A DNA stretch of 64,000 nt from Bacteroidales bacterium UBA3844 (GCA_002392915.1 DGHQ01000010.1:1-64000), one strand, 5' to 3'. Shown: positions 25,970-35,023, numbered from the stretch's first letter. Notes: generated by a model not told the origin, from the letters alone. Numbers and translations: made by a program.

Positions 25970-28138
25970 ATGAAAAAACTTTTATCACTTGCGGCAGTTG
26001 CGTCTATGGCGTTGGCTGCTAACGCTCAAAAGAGTCCTTATCAGGATAAGGACTATTCAGATTGGGGTAAGTTGAAGTTGGTAGGAAACCAGCTTTCTGA
26101 CAAGGATGGTAACCCAGTTCAGTTGAAGGGTTGGTCAACATTCTCACTTCACTACAAAGGATACTGTGGTGGTGAAGGACAGTGGAAGTTGATGAAGAAA
26201 TATGGAGCTAATATCGTACGTTTGGCAATGTACATCGATGATCCTAACGATGGTGGTTCATATCTTCAGAAGCCAGATTACTTCAAGAATCTTATCAAGT
26301 CAAGCATCGAAGAGACTAAGGCTTTGAATATGTACTGTATGGTTGACTGGCATATTCTACAGCAGAACAACGGAGGATCTGGAGACCCTAACAAGAACAA
26401 GGATGCTGCAAAGAGCTTCTTCGCTGAGATCTCTAAGTTCTGTGCTGACAATGGATACGATCATGTATTGTATGAGTTGTGTAACGAGCCAACTTGTGGA
26501 TGGGCAAACATTAAGAGCTATGCTGAGGAGGTTATCCCTGTAATTACAGCAAACCAGCCAGATGCAATCATCGTTGTTGGTACAGACCAGTGGTGCCAGA
26601 AGATCATGGAGCCAGTGTCAAATCCAATTTCTTCTCAGTATAAGAAGAATGTATTGTATTCATTCCACTATTACGCATGTTCTCACTACTCATTGCTAGG
26701 AGACTTCCGTAATGCACAGAAAAACATTCCAGTATTCGTATCAGAGTGGTCAGCTGTAAAGTTTGATGGTGACGGTCCTTTCTGCGCACAAGATGGTGAT
26801 GAGATGATCGCTGCTTGTGATAAGATAGATGTTGCACCTCAGGTAGTCAGCTGGTGTATTTGGAACTGGGGAAGCAAGAGAGAGGCTTCTTCATTCTTCC
26901 AGGACAATTGTAGCGTTACTAATTTGTCTCAGTACTCAGATAATAGCGGAAAGAAATATTCTGATTATGTGATTGAATTGATGGCTGGTGAACCTCGTGT
27001 AGTAGATCCAATTGTGACAGGTCCTTACACAACTCTTAATGTGATTCCTTCAACAGAGTCTGCTTTGTGGCACTGGGATTACTATGATTTCGGTGGTGAG
27101 GCTGTTTCTTACCACGATGGTAATGGTGGTGCTTGGGAGAAGGATGACGAAGGTGTTGTTCTTGACTACGCGAAGGCAGGAGAAGAGGTTGACGTATTCT
27201 CTTTGGCTAAGAAGATGAAGTGGTTAGATAAGGAGTGCCCTTGGTCAACAGTTAAGGATGGAAAGGTTGTTAGCTTTGATGAGTCAATCTCAACAGGAAA
27301 CAACTGGAAGGATGAGGATGGAAACTCAACATACAAGTCTTTGAATGGTGGTCGTACTTATTCAGGAACTGATGGTTCAGAGCGTCCAGATGATGGTGTT
27401 GACTTGTCAGGTGCTGGATTGAATGGTACAGATCACGCTGGTGAAAAGTACTGTAACCTTGGATGGGTTGAGGAAGAAGAGTGGATCAACTACACAGTAA
27501 AGGTTGCTAAACCAGGTTATTACAAAATTTCTGGTATCATCGGTGCTGAGTATAAGAACCCTGAAACTAAGGGTGAGATCTCTATCACTTCAAAGCATGG
27601 TAATCACCTACGTAGCACATCTAAGCTAACTGATAATGAGGCTATCACAACATTCGGATTCCCTACAACTACAAAATGTGCTGATTCTTCAATCGATGGT
27701 TCAAAAGAGCCATGGAATTGTTGGGCAGTTTCTGACGCTAAGAGCGGAAGAGATAAGGAGGTTTTGTGTGCATTTGGTGAGAGCGGAAAGCAGGAAATTA
27801 CTATCCGTTTCTGCGCTAGTGCAGGTGGTGTAGGTCCTCTAATCTTTGAGTGGTATGGTGACCTAGAAGAGGGTGACCCTATTACAGCTGTATCAGATGT
27901 TGAGGCTGACGCTGTTAACTTCTCTATCTTCCCTAATCCAACTTCAGGAGAGTTCACTGTAGCTCTAGCTGATGATGCAGAGGCAATAGTAGAGGTTGTT
28001 AATATGGCAGGTCAGGTTGTAGCTTCTCAGAATATTGAGGGTTCTGCTACAATCAAGAAGGCTTTGGCTGCAGGTATTTACACTGTAGTTGTTAAGTCTA
28101 ACGGTGCCGTTAGCACTCAGAAGTTGGTTGTTAAGTAA
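25970..28138 (+). CDS. T9SS-exported GH5 cellulase 1 with C-terminal binding-type module
   Basis: A 722-residue secreted enzyme: signal peptide (cut after ALAANA, about residue 19), GH5 domain (about 20-340; acid/base Glu173 in YELCNEPTCGW, nucleophile Glu259 in FVSEWSAVKF), then an accessory module (about 350-640; TTLNVIPSTESALWHWDYY to GPLIFEWYGDLE, with a CBM6-like EEEWINYTVKVAKPGYY stretch), and a type-A T9SS sorting domain (about 648-722, FSIFPNPTSGEFTVAL to STQKLVVK). It probably hydrolyses cellulose or related beta-glucans at the cell surface. It is the first of four tandem paralogues, each with its own terminator. Confidence 0.9.
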   Translation: MKKLLSLAAVASMALAANAQKSPYQDKDYSDWGKLKLVGNQLSDKDGNPVQLKGWSTFSLHYKGYCGGEGQWKLMKKYGANIVRLAMYIDDPNDGGSYLQKPDYFKNLIKSSIEETKALNMYCMVDWHILQQNNGGSGDPNKNKDAAKSFFAEISKFCADNGYDHVLYELCNEPTCGWANIKSYAEEVIPVITANQPDAIIVVGTDQWCQKIMEPVSNPISSQYKKNVLYSFHYYACSHYSLLGDFRNAQKNIPVFVSEWSAVKFDGDGPFCAQDGDEMIAACDKIDVAPQVVSWCIWNWGSKREASSFFQDNCSVTNLSQYSDNSGKKYSDYVIELMAGEPRVVDPIVTGPYTTLNVIPSTESALWHWDYYDFGGEAVSYHDGNGGAWEKDDEGVVLDYAKAGEEVDVFSLAKKMKWLDKECPWSTVKDGKVVSFDESISTGNNWKDEDGNSTYKSLNGGRTYSGTDGSERPDDGVDLSGAGLNGTDHAGEKYCNLGWVEEEEWINYTVKVAKPGYYKISGIIGAEYKNPETKGEISITSKHGNHLRSTSKLTDNEAITTFGFPTTTKCADSSIDGSKEPWNCWAVSDAKSGRDKEVLCAFGESGKQEITIRFCASAGGVGPLIFEWYGDLEEGDPITAVSDVEADAVNFSIFPNPTSGEFTVALADDAEAIVEVVNMAGQVVASQNIEGSATIKKALAAGIYTVVVKSNGAVSTQKLVVK

Positions 28139-28165
28139 TCTGATATTAGATTTCTTATAAATCCA

Positions 28166-28199
28166 CGGAGGGGGAGCATTTTGCTCCCCCTCTTTTTTT
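28166..28199 (+). terminator. Terminator after GH5 cellulase 1
   Basis: GAGGGGGAGCA (28168-28178) pairs perfectly with TGCTCCCCCTC (28182-28192), followed by seven T. It belongs to the same hairpin family as those after the other three GH5 genes. Confidence 0.93.
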
Positions 28200-28304
28200 G
28201 TTGTTTAGCTATATCCAAAATATCTTATAAAATCATAGGCTTTTCAGATTGTTACATTTTTGTTACAATTCAGATGCGATGTGATGTGTCTAATTCAATA
28301 CATA

Positions 28305-28312
28305 TATATTTG
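28305..28312 (+). promoter_or_regulatory. Putative -7 box (TATATTTG) before GH5 cellulase 2
   Basis: TATATTTG fits TAnnTTTG about 90 bases before the chosen start at 28405, so this gene probably has its own promoter despite the array arrangement. Confidence 0.4.
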
Positions 28313-28404
28313 CATATATATCAAACGGAGACGTTTCGCCTGCAACTATCGGCTGGCTATGTCTTTACAACTATAGATTGAATAATTCACTAAAACATAA
28401 TACT

Positions 28405-30594
28405 ATGAAAAAAACTTTATTACTAGCTTTATTTACCTCTTTTGCTTTTGCTCTGTATGGGACAATAAGTCCTTATCAAGACAAAAACTATGCAGATTGG
28501 GGAAAACTCACATTGGTAGGAAACCAATTGTCAGACAAGAATGGTGCCCCTGTACAGTTGAAGGGTTGGTCAACATTCTCTCTTCACTACAAAGGATACT
28601 GTGGTGGTGAAGGACAGTGGAAGATGATGAAAGATTACGGAGCTAATATCGTACGTTTGGCAATGTATATCGACGATCCTAACGATGGTGGTTCATATCT
28701 TCAGAAGCCAGATTACTTCAAGAATCTTATCAAGCAGAGCATCGCTGAGACAAAGGCGTTGAATATGTACTGTATTGTGGACTGGCATACTACTCCTGAT
28801 TCCTTGTTAAGTGGAGATCCTAATGACTATATTGCTGAGTCGAAGGATTTCTTCGGTGAGATCTCTAAGTATTGTGCTGACAATGGCTACGACAACGTTT
28901 TGTATGAGATCTGTAATGAGTCTACATGTGGATGGTCTAATATCAAGAGTTATGCGGAAGAGGTAATACCGGAGATTACCGCAAACCAGCCTGATGCAAT
29001 TATTATAGTTGGTACAGATTCTTGGTGCCAGAAGATTATGGAGCCTGTATCTAGCCCTATTAAGAATGAATTCAAAAAGAATGTGATGTATTCATTCCAC
29101 TACGATGCATGTTCTCACTACTCATTGTTAGGAGACTTCCGTAATGCACAGAAGCACTTGCCTGTATTTGTTTCTGAATGGTCTGCTGTTCATTTTAACG
29201 GTGATGGTCCATTCTGTAAGGAGAACTCAGATGAGTTGATCTCTAATTGTGAAAATACAAGTGCCGTAGCACCTCAGGTCGTCAGCTGGTGTATTTGGAA
29301 CTGGAGCAGTAAAAATGAGGCATCTTCTTTTTTTACAGACTACTGTGCCCCCAGTAGCTTGTCTAAATACACGAATGAAAGTGGTAGAAATTATTCTGAT
29401 TATGTGATTGAATTGATGATTGGTGGTTTCTTCCCAATCTGTTGTCTCCCTCCATATAGACCTTGGTCAACTATAAATACCATCCCTTCAACCGAAGCTT
29501 CATTGTGGCATTGGGATTATTTTGATTTTGGTGGTGAAGGAATTGCTTACCATGATGAAAATAAAGACGCATGGAAAATAGATGAGAATGGAGTTGTGCT
29601 CGGATATAGGAATGATGGTGAAGAGGTCGATGTATTCTCGTTAGCTAGAAAGATGATGTGGATAGATAATAATTGTCCTTGGTCTATAGTTGAGGATGGC
29701 AGAGTTGTCGCATTTGATTCGACAATTGCTACTTTATGGAAAGATGAAAATGGGAATCCTACTTATAAATCTTTGAATGCAGGACGTATGTATAATGGTA
29801 CCGATGGTTCAGATCGACCAGATGAAGGTGTGGATTTGTATTATGCTAATATGAATGGAACAGATCATGAAGGTGAGAAATATTCTAACATTGGAAACGT
29901 TGAAGCAGGAGAGTGGATCAACTATACAGTAAATGTAGAAAAACCTGGATACTACAAGATTAGAGGTATTATTAGCTCAGAATATAAGGCGGCCAATAAG
30001 AATGGCGAGATTTCAATCATTTCAGAACATGGAAACCATCTTCGTAGCACATCTGTACTAAAGGAAGATGATGTTATCACTACATTTGGATTCCATAAAA
30101 CAACAGTATGCGCAGATTCAACTGTTGCAGATTCTATATATTGGAATTGTTGGGCAGAGTCTGATGCTATAAGCGGTGATAATAAAGAGGTGCTGTGTGC
30201 TTTTGAAAAAGCTGGTGAACAGAAAATTACAATTGAATTCTATGGCGACGCTAGTGGCGTGGGTCCGCTAATATTTGAGTGGTATAAGGATCTTGATCCT
30301 GAAGATCCAATTGTTTGTGGCGATTGTGGAGGAGGAAGCCTTCCAGGTGCAGTAGATGACGTAGATGCAACTAAGTTCTCTATCAATCCTAACCCTACTT
30401 CGGGAGAGTTTACTGTGACTCTTGCTGACAATGTTGAGGCTTCAGTTGAAGTCGTAAATATGGCAGGTCAGGTTGTTGCTTCTCAGAAAATTGTAGGCTC
30501 TACAACAATCGATAAGGTTTTGCCAGCAGGTGTCTACACTGTAGTTGTTAAGTCTAACGGTGCTGTTAGCACTCAGAAGTTGGTTGTTAAGTAA
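28405..30594 (+). CDS. T9SS-exported GH5 cellulase 2 with binding-type module
   Basis: Chosen start ATG 28405 (MKKTLLLALFTSFAFA, a proper signal peptide); an upstream in-frame start at 28378 would add nine polar residues. The layout is as in cellulase 1: GH5 (acid/base Glu172, nucleophile Glu258 in FVSEWSAVHF), accessory module (TINTIPSTEASLWHW onward), and a T9SS tail (FSINPNPTSGEFTVTL to QKLVVK). The usual NEP motif reads NES here (YEICNESTCGW). Its DNA is a mosaic: 28561-28734 nearly matches cellulase 1, while 28762-28935 and 29560-29720 nearly match cellulase 4. Confidence 0.9.
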   Translation: MKKTLLLALFTSFAFALYGTISPYQDKNYADWGKLTLVGNQLSDKNGAPVQLKGWSTFSLHYKGYCGGEGQWKMMKDYGANIVRLAMYIDDPNDGGSYLQKPDYFKNLIKQSIAETKALNMYCIVDWHTTPDSLLSGDPNDYIAESKDFFGEISKYCADNGYDNVLYEICNESTCGWSNIKSYAEEVIPEITANQPDAIIIVGTDSWCQKIMEPVSSPIKNEFKKNVMYSFHYDACSHYSLLGDFRNAQKHLPVFVSEWSAVHFNGDGPFCKENSDELISNCENTSAVAPQVVSWCIWNWSSKNEASSFFTDYCAPSSLSKYTNESGRNYSDYVIELMIGGFFPICCLPPYRPWSTINTIPSTEASLWHWDYFDFGGEGIAYHDENKDAWKIDENGVVLGYRNDGEEVDVFSLARKMMWIDNNCPWSIVEDGRVVAFDSTIATLWKDENGNPTYKSLNAGRMYNGTDGSDRPDEGVDLYYANMNGTDHEGEKYSNIGNVEAGEWINYTVNVEKPGYYKIRGIISSEYKAANKNGEISIISEHGNHLRSTSVLKEDDVITTFGFHKTTVCADSTVADSIYWNCWAESDAISGDNKEVLCAFEKAGEQKITIEFYGDASGVGPLIFEWYKDLDPEDPIVCGDCGGGSLPGAVDDVDATKFSINPNPTSGEFTVTLADNVEASVEVVNMAGQVVASQKIVGSTTIDKVLPAGVYTVVVKSNGAVSTQKLVVK

Positions 30595-30621
30595 TCTGAT
30601 TTAGATTTTATAAATCCCATT

Positions 30622-30656
30622 GGAGGGGAAGCTTAGATGCTTCTCCTCTTTTTTTA
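30622..30656 (+). terminator. Terminator after GH5 cellulase 2
   Basis: Stem GGAGGGGAAGC / GCTTCTCCTC with loop TTAGAT, then a T run. Stem and loop are the same as in the terminator after cellulase 3. Confidence 0.92.
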
Positions 30657-30765
30657 TGCCATCACTTTGTTGTGGCTTCAATCTTTTGCTTTGCTGTGGG
30701 TTTGTAATGAATGTTTTGTAACGTAATTGTAATATATTGAAGGATGTTTATTCTGTAGGAATATG

Positions 30766-30773
30766 TACATTTG
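30766..30773 (+). promoter_or_regulatory. Putative -7 box (TACATTTG) before GH5 cellulase 3
   Basis: TACATTTG fits TAnnTTTG about 80 bases before the start codon at 30854. No well-spaced -33 box was seen. Confidence 0.4.
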
Positions 30774-30853
30774 TATATGAAATCAATGAGGTCTATCTTG
30801 TGTTGCTATTTGTGAATCATATTTTTTTTGATTATCAATTAAATTAAGTGTTT

Positions 30854-32134
30854 ATGAAAAAAACTTTACTGCTTATTTCGTTAGGGGCTGTTGCTATGCA
30901 TGCTGGCGCATGTGGATGCCACTCATCATGGTATGCCGATTATTCAGATTGGGGTAAACTGCAGTTGAAAGGCAATCAACTTTCCGACAAAGAAGGAAAC
31001 CCAGTTCAGTTGACGGGTTGGTCTACACAATCACTCCATCTTGATGAAGTTCAGGAATGTCTTGGAGAGTCTCAGTGGAAATTGATGAACCAATATGGTG
31101 CAAATATTGTTCGTTTGGCCATGAATGTTGATGCTCCTGATGCATATTTGAGCAATCCAGACAAGTTCAAGGATATTGTAAAGAAGAGCATTGCCGAGAC
31201 TAGATTGTTGAATATGTACTGTATGATTGACTGGCATATAATCCCTGATTCTATAAACTATGCAGATCCTAATGACTATGTTGCTGAGTCAAAGGACTTC
31301 TTCGGCGAAATCTCCAAGTATTGTTCGGATAATGGATACGATCATGTTTTGTATGAGATCTGTAATGAGCCAAATTGTGGGTGGATTAACGTCAAGAACT
31401 ATGCAGAAGAGGTTATCCCTGTGATCACAGCTAATCAGCCAGACGCTATCATCGTAGTTGGAACAGACCAGTGGTGCCAGAAGATCATGGAACCGGTGTT
31501 TAATCCAATTAATCCTGATTACAAGAAGAATGTAATGTATTCATTCCACTATTATGCATGTTCTCACTACTCATTTTTGGGAGACTTCCGTAATGCACAG
31601 AAGAACATCCCAGTGTTCGTATCAGAATGGTCAGCTTTTAAGTTTGACGGTAGTGGCCCATTCTGCGCACAAAATGGTGATGAGATGATCGCTGCTTGTG
31701 AAAAGCGAGATATCGCACCTCAGGTCGTCAGCTGGTGTATTGGAACCTGGGGAGGGAAAAAAGAAAATTCTTCATTTTTAGAAAACATTTGTGATGCGAA
31801 ATCGTCTTCATACAAAGATGATAATGGGAAAAAATATTCTGATTATGTGTATGAATTGATGCCGTATTGTTATGCCCCAGATCCGACAATTTTAAACATC
31901 ATTACTTCAACCGAATTCTTTATCAATCCTAACCCTACATCAGGTGAGTTCACGATAACACTTGCTGAAAACATTGAGGCAAATGTCGAGATCGTCAATA
32001 TGGCAGGTCAGGTTGTGGCATCTCAGAGGTTTGAGGGTACAACTACAATCAATAATTCTTTGACTGCAGGTGTCTATACGGTAGTCGTTAAGTCTAACGG
32101 TGGAGTCAGCACACAGAAATTGGTAGTAAAGTGA
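30854..32134 (+). CDS. T9SS-exported GH5 cellulase 3, accessory module deleted
   Basis: Chosen start ATG 30854 (MKKTLLLISLGAVAMHAGA signal peptide); an ATG two codons upstream at 30848 is also possible. The GH5 domain is complete: acid/base Glu172 in YEICNEPNCGW, nucleophile Glu258 in FVSEWSAFKF. The mature protein starts unusually with ACGCHSSW. Unlike its three neighbours it lacks the roughly 290-residue accessory module. The sequence passes from the module's first residues (LNIITSTE) straight into the T9SS tail (FFINPNPTSGEFTITL), so the deletion removes the module and keeps the sorting signal. It is a 426-residue, possibly faster-diffusing or differently targeted enzyme. Confidence 0.88.
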   Translation: MKKTLLLISLGAVAMHAGACGCHSSWYADYSDWGKLQLKGNQLSDKEGNPVQLTGWSTQSLHLDEVQECLGESQWKLMNQYGANIVRLAMNVDAPDAYLSNPDKFKDIVKKSIAETRLLNMYCMIDWHIIPDSINYADPNDYVAESKDFFGEISKYCSDNGYDHVLYEICNEPNCGWINVKNYAEEVIPVITANQPDAIIVVGTDQWCQKIMEPVFNPINPDYKKNVMYSFHYYACSHYSFLGDFRNAQKNIPVFVSEWSAFKFDGSGPFCAQNGDEMIAACEKRDIAPQVVSWCIGTWGGKKENSSFLENICDAKSSSYKDDNGKKYSDYVYELMPYCYAPDPTILNIITSTEFFINPNPTSGEFTITLAENIEANVEIVNMAGQVVASQRFEGTTTINNSLTAGVYTVVVKSNGGVSTQKLVVK

Positions 32135-32159
32135 TTTGAATTAAATTTAAAATTTTATT

Positions 32160-32196
32160 GGAGGGGAAGCTTAGATGCTTCTCCTCTTTTTTTTGT
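32160..32196 (+). terminator. Terminator after GH5 cellulase 3
   Basis: GGAGGGGAAGC / GCTTCTCCTC with loop TTAGAT and a T run; the same hairpin as at 30622-30656. Confidence 0.92.
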
Positions 32197-32231
32197 ATCA
32201 CATTTTATTATGTCAAAAAAATATGATTTTT

Positions 32232-32262
32232 TTTGTTTTTCGAAAGAAATTCTGTAATATTG
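32232..32262 (+). promoter_or_regulatory. Promoter of GH5 cellulase 4
   Basis: TTTG (32232-32235), 19 bases, TAATATTG (32255-32262). The -7 box departs from consensus by one base. The leader is about 80 bases. Confidence 0.5.
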
Positions 32263-32346
32263 TCTCTTGTATTACATCAATGAAGATACCTTATATATAC
32301 TTTAAGTGTTTTGATTTATTGATGCGAGCATCATATTAACCTTAAA

Positions 32347-34539
32347 ATGATGAGTATGGGAAAAAAATTATTACTTGCGGCAACAGTATCTATGGCTTTG
32401 GTCGCTAATGCAGAAAGTCCATATCAGGGCAAAAACTATTTAGATTGGGGCAAGTTGAAACTGGTGGGCAACCAACTTTCTGACCAAAAAGGCGATCCAG
32501 TCCAGTTGAAGGGATGGTCAACTTATTCACTTAACTACAAAGGAAGTTGCACAGGAGAAGGTCAGTGGAATTTAATGCAACAATATGGAGCCAATGTTGT
32601 ACGTTTGGCAATGCCTATTGATGACCCTAAAGATGGAGGTTCTTATATTGCAAAGCCAGATTATTTTAAGGATTTGATCAAGCAGAGTATTGCAGAGACT
32701 AAGGCATTGAATATGTACTGTATTGTGGACTGGCATACTACTCCTGATTCCTTGTTAAGTGGAGATCCTAATGACTATATTGCTGAGTCGAAGGATTTCT
32801 TCGGTGAGATCTCTAAGTATTGTGCTGACAATGGCTACGATAACGTTTTGTATGAGATCTGTAATGAGTCTACATGTGGATGGCCTAATATCAAGAGTTA
32901 TGCAGAAGAGGTTATTCCTGTAATCACTGCAAACCAGCCTGATGCAATTGTGATTGTTGGTACAGACCAGTGGTCTCAGAAAATTGTGGAGCCAATGGTT
33001 ATGCCTATGGATTCATCGTATAAGAAAAATGTGATGTATTCATTCCACTACGATGCATGTTCTCACTATGCGTTGTTGGGCGACTTCCGTTATGCACAGA
33101 AGCACTTGCCTGTATTCGTTTCTGAATGGTCTGCTGTTCATTTTAACGGTGATGGTCCATTCTGTAGGCAGAACTCAGATGAGTTGATCTCTAATTGTGA
33201 TAATATAAGTGCCGTAGCTCCTCAGGTGGTCAGCTGGTGTATCTGGAACTGGGGCAGTAAAAATGAGGCATCTTCTTTTTTTACATACAAATGTTCCCCC
33301 GGTAACTTGTCTAATTACATGGATGAAAGTGGTAGAAAATATTCATATTATGTCATTGAATTGATGAGTGGACCAATTATTTGTTGCACACCACCTCCAT
33401 GTTGTGGACCTTGGTCTAATTTAAATACAATTCCATCGACAGAATCTAATTTATGGCGTTGGGATTATTATGATTTAGGTGGAGAAGGAATGACATACCA
33501 TGATGTAAATAAAGACGCATGGAAAATAGATGAGAATGGAGTTGTGCTCGGATATAGGAATGATGGTGAAGAGGTCGACGTGTTCTCGTTAGCTAGAAAG
33601 ATGATGTGGATAGATAATAATTGTCCTTGGTCTACAGTTGAGGATGGCAGAGTTGTCTCATTTGATTCTACAATAGCTACGATGTGGAAGGATGAAAAAG
33701 GAAAACCGACATACAAGTCGTTGAATGCAGGACGTAATTATTCTGGTACTGAAGGCTCAGCTCGTCCGGAGGAAGGCGTGGATTTGAATTACGCTAATTG
33801 TAATGGAACTATATTTGAAAATAAGGGATACAATAGTCTGTATCTTGTTGAAGATGACGAGTGGATCAATTATACTGTAAAAGTAGAGAAACCTGGATAC
33901 TATAAGATTAAAGGTATTATCAGTTCAGAGTATAAGGCAGCTAGTAAGAATGGAGAGATATCTATTTTATCAAGCCATGGAAACCATCTTAGAAGTACTT
34001 CATCCCCAAGGGATGAAGATGCTGTCACTACATTTGGATTCCCCAAAACAACTATATGCGCTGATCCTACGGCAACTGATTCTACTTATTGGAACTGTTG
34101 GGCAGAGTCAGATGCTATAAGCGGTGATAATAAAGAGGTGCTGTGTGTTTTTGATAAAGCTGGAGAACAGAGTATAACATTCAGATTCCATGGTGATGCT
34201 GCTGGTGTCGGTCCACTTATTTTTGAATTCTACAAAGAGCTTGATCCTGAAGATCCAATTACTTGTGGCGATTGTGGAGGAGATTTACCTGGCGCAGTTG
34301 ATGATGTAGATGCAACTAAGTTCTCTATCAATCCTAACCCTACTTCAGGAGAGTTTACTTTAACTCTTGCTGACAATGTTGAGGCTTCAGTAGAGGTGGT
34401 GAATATGGCTGGTCAGGTTGTTGCGTCTCAGAAGATTGTGGGTTCTGCAACAATCAACAAGTCTTTGACTGCAGGTGTTTATACGGTAGTGGTTAAGACT
34501 AACGCAGGTGTCAGCACTCAGAAGTTGGTTGTGAAGTAA
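32347..34539 (+). CDS. T9SS-exported GH5 cellulase 4 with binding-type module
   Basis: A 730-residue paralogue (start ATG 32347; the third in-frame ATG at 32356, giving MGKKLLLAATVSMALVANA, is equally good). GH5 domain with acid/base Glu174 in a variant YEICNESTCGW motif (Ser instead of Pro, as in cellulase 2) and nucleophile Glu260 in FVSEWSAVHF. A short Cys/Pro-rich link (PIICCTPPPCCGPWS) joins it to the accessory module, which has the CBM6-like DDEWINYTVKVEKPGYY stretch. The T9SS tail begins near FSINPNPTSGEF. Long stretches are nearly identical in DNA to cellulase 2. Confidence 0.9.
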   Translation: MMSMGKKLLLAATVSMALVANAESPYQGKNYLDWGKLKLVGNQLSDQKGDPVQLKGWSTYSLNYKGSCTGEGQWNLMQQYGANVVRLAMPIDDPKDGGSYIAKPDYFKDLIKQSIAETKALNMYCIVDWHTTPDSLLSGDPNDYIAESKDFFGEISKYCADNGYDNVLYEICNESTCGWPNIKSYAEEVIPVITANQPDAIVIVGTDQWSQKIVEPMVMPMDSSYKKNVMYSFHYDACSHYALLGDFRYAQKHLPVFVSEWSAVHFNGDGPFCRQNSDELISNCDNISAVAPQVVSWCIWNWGSKNEASSFFTYKCSPGNLSNYMDESGRKYSYYVIELMSGPIICCTPPPCCGPWSNLNTIPSTESNLWRWDYYDLGGEGMTYHDVNKDAWKIDENGVVLGYRNDGEEVDVFSLARKMMWIDNNCPWSTVEDGRVVSFDSTIATMWKDEKGKPTYKSLNAGRNYSGTEGSARPEEGVDLNYANCNGTIFENKGYNSLYLVEDDEWINYTVKVEKPGYYKIKGIISSEYKAASKNGEISILSSHGNHLRSTSSPRDEDAVTTFGFPKTTICADPTATDSTYWNCWAESDAISGDNKEVLCVFDKAGEQSITFRFHGDAAGVGPLIFEFYKELDPEDPITCGDCGGDLPGAVDDVDATKFSINPNPTSGEFTLTLADNVEASVEVVNMAGQVVASQKIVGSATINKSLTAGVYTVVVKTNAGVSTQKLVVK

Positions 34540-34565
34540 TCAAAATTAAATTTTATAACTCCTTT

Positions 34566-34599
34566 GGAGGGGAAGCATTTCGCTTCTCCTCTTTTTTTG
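34566..34599 (+). terminator. Terminator after GH5 cellulase 4
   Basis: GGAGGGGAAGC / GCTTCTCCTC stem with a changed loop (ATTTC) and a T run. Confidence 0.92.
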
Positions 34600-34646
34600 T
34601 GTCGACGTGGAAAAATTTATGTTGTTTTGCTTTGATAAATAATATA

Positions 34647-34714
34647 TCCCCTAACGGGGAAAATACGTCCCATCATAATTTATATATCTACCGATATAAA
34701 ACACCTAACGGTGT
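34647..34714. repeat. Cluster of three small hairpins
   Basis: TCCCCTAACGGGGA (34647-34660), ATATCTACCGATAT (34683-34696) and ACACCTAACGGTGT (34701-34714) are three perfect 5-bp-arm hairpins with four-base loops, two of them with the same CTAACG core. They lie in the 34540-35023 gap between the last cellulase terminator and the mraZ promoter. No gene was seen there. Confidence 0.65.
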
Positions 34715-34955
34715 ATATAGAATTCGTGTGTTTTTGTTTATGATAGTTACATAACGTTCCTATTACAAAACCTTCCATCCATTTCGTTGTTTTCTTGCTC
34801 CATTTTGCCCCACTTTTTGCCATGTGATTTCTCGTTTGTTTGTATATTATTGAAATATAATTGTTTATATTTGAATGTTAGGGTTGTATATGATTGTATA
34901 AAACCTGTTGAAATACTGTTGAAAACTTGTTGATTGTTGGGTTGAAAGTATTAAG

Positions 34956-34970
34956 TGGGGAAATGTGGGG
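34956..34970 (+). promoter_or_regulatory. MraZ-type operator boxes before mraZ
   Basis: TGGGG (34956-34960) and TGGGG (34966-34970) are direct repeats with a 5-base spacer, which is the TGGGN-N5-TGGGN pattern bound by MraZ in Escherichia coli. A further TGGGT is at 34938-34942, not in the same 10-base register. They lie 20-34 bases upstream of a TAATTTTG -7 box (34990-34997). Binding in this organism is inference. Confidence 0.6.
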
Positions 34971-34989
34971 AATTTTTAAATTTATTATG

Positions 34990-34997
34990 TAATTTTG
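34990..34997 (+). promoter_or_regulatory. -7 box of the dcw cluster promoter
   Basis: TAATTTTG lies 26 bases before the mraZ start and just downstream of the TGGGG repeats. Confidence 0.5.
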
Positions 34998-35023
34998 AAG
35001 TCCAAAACTTAAGATTTAGTAGT

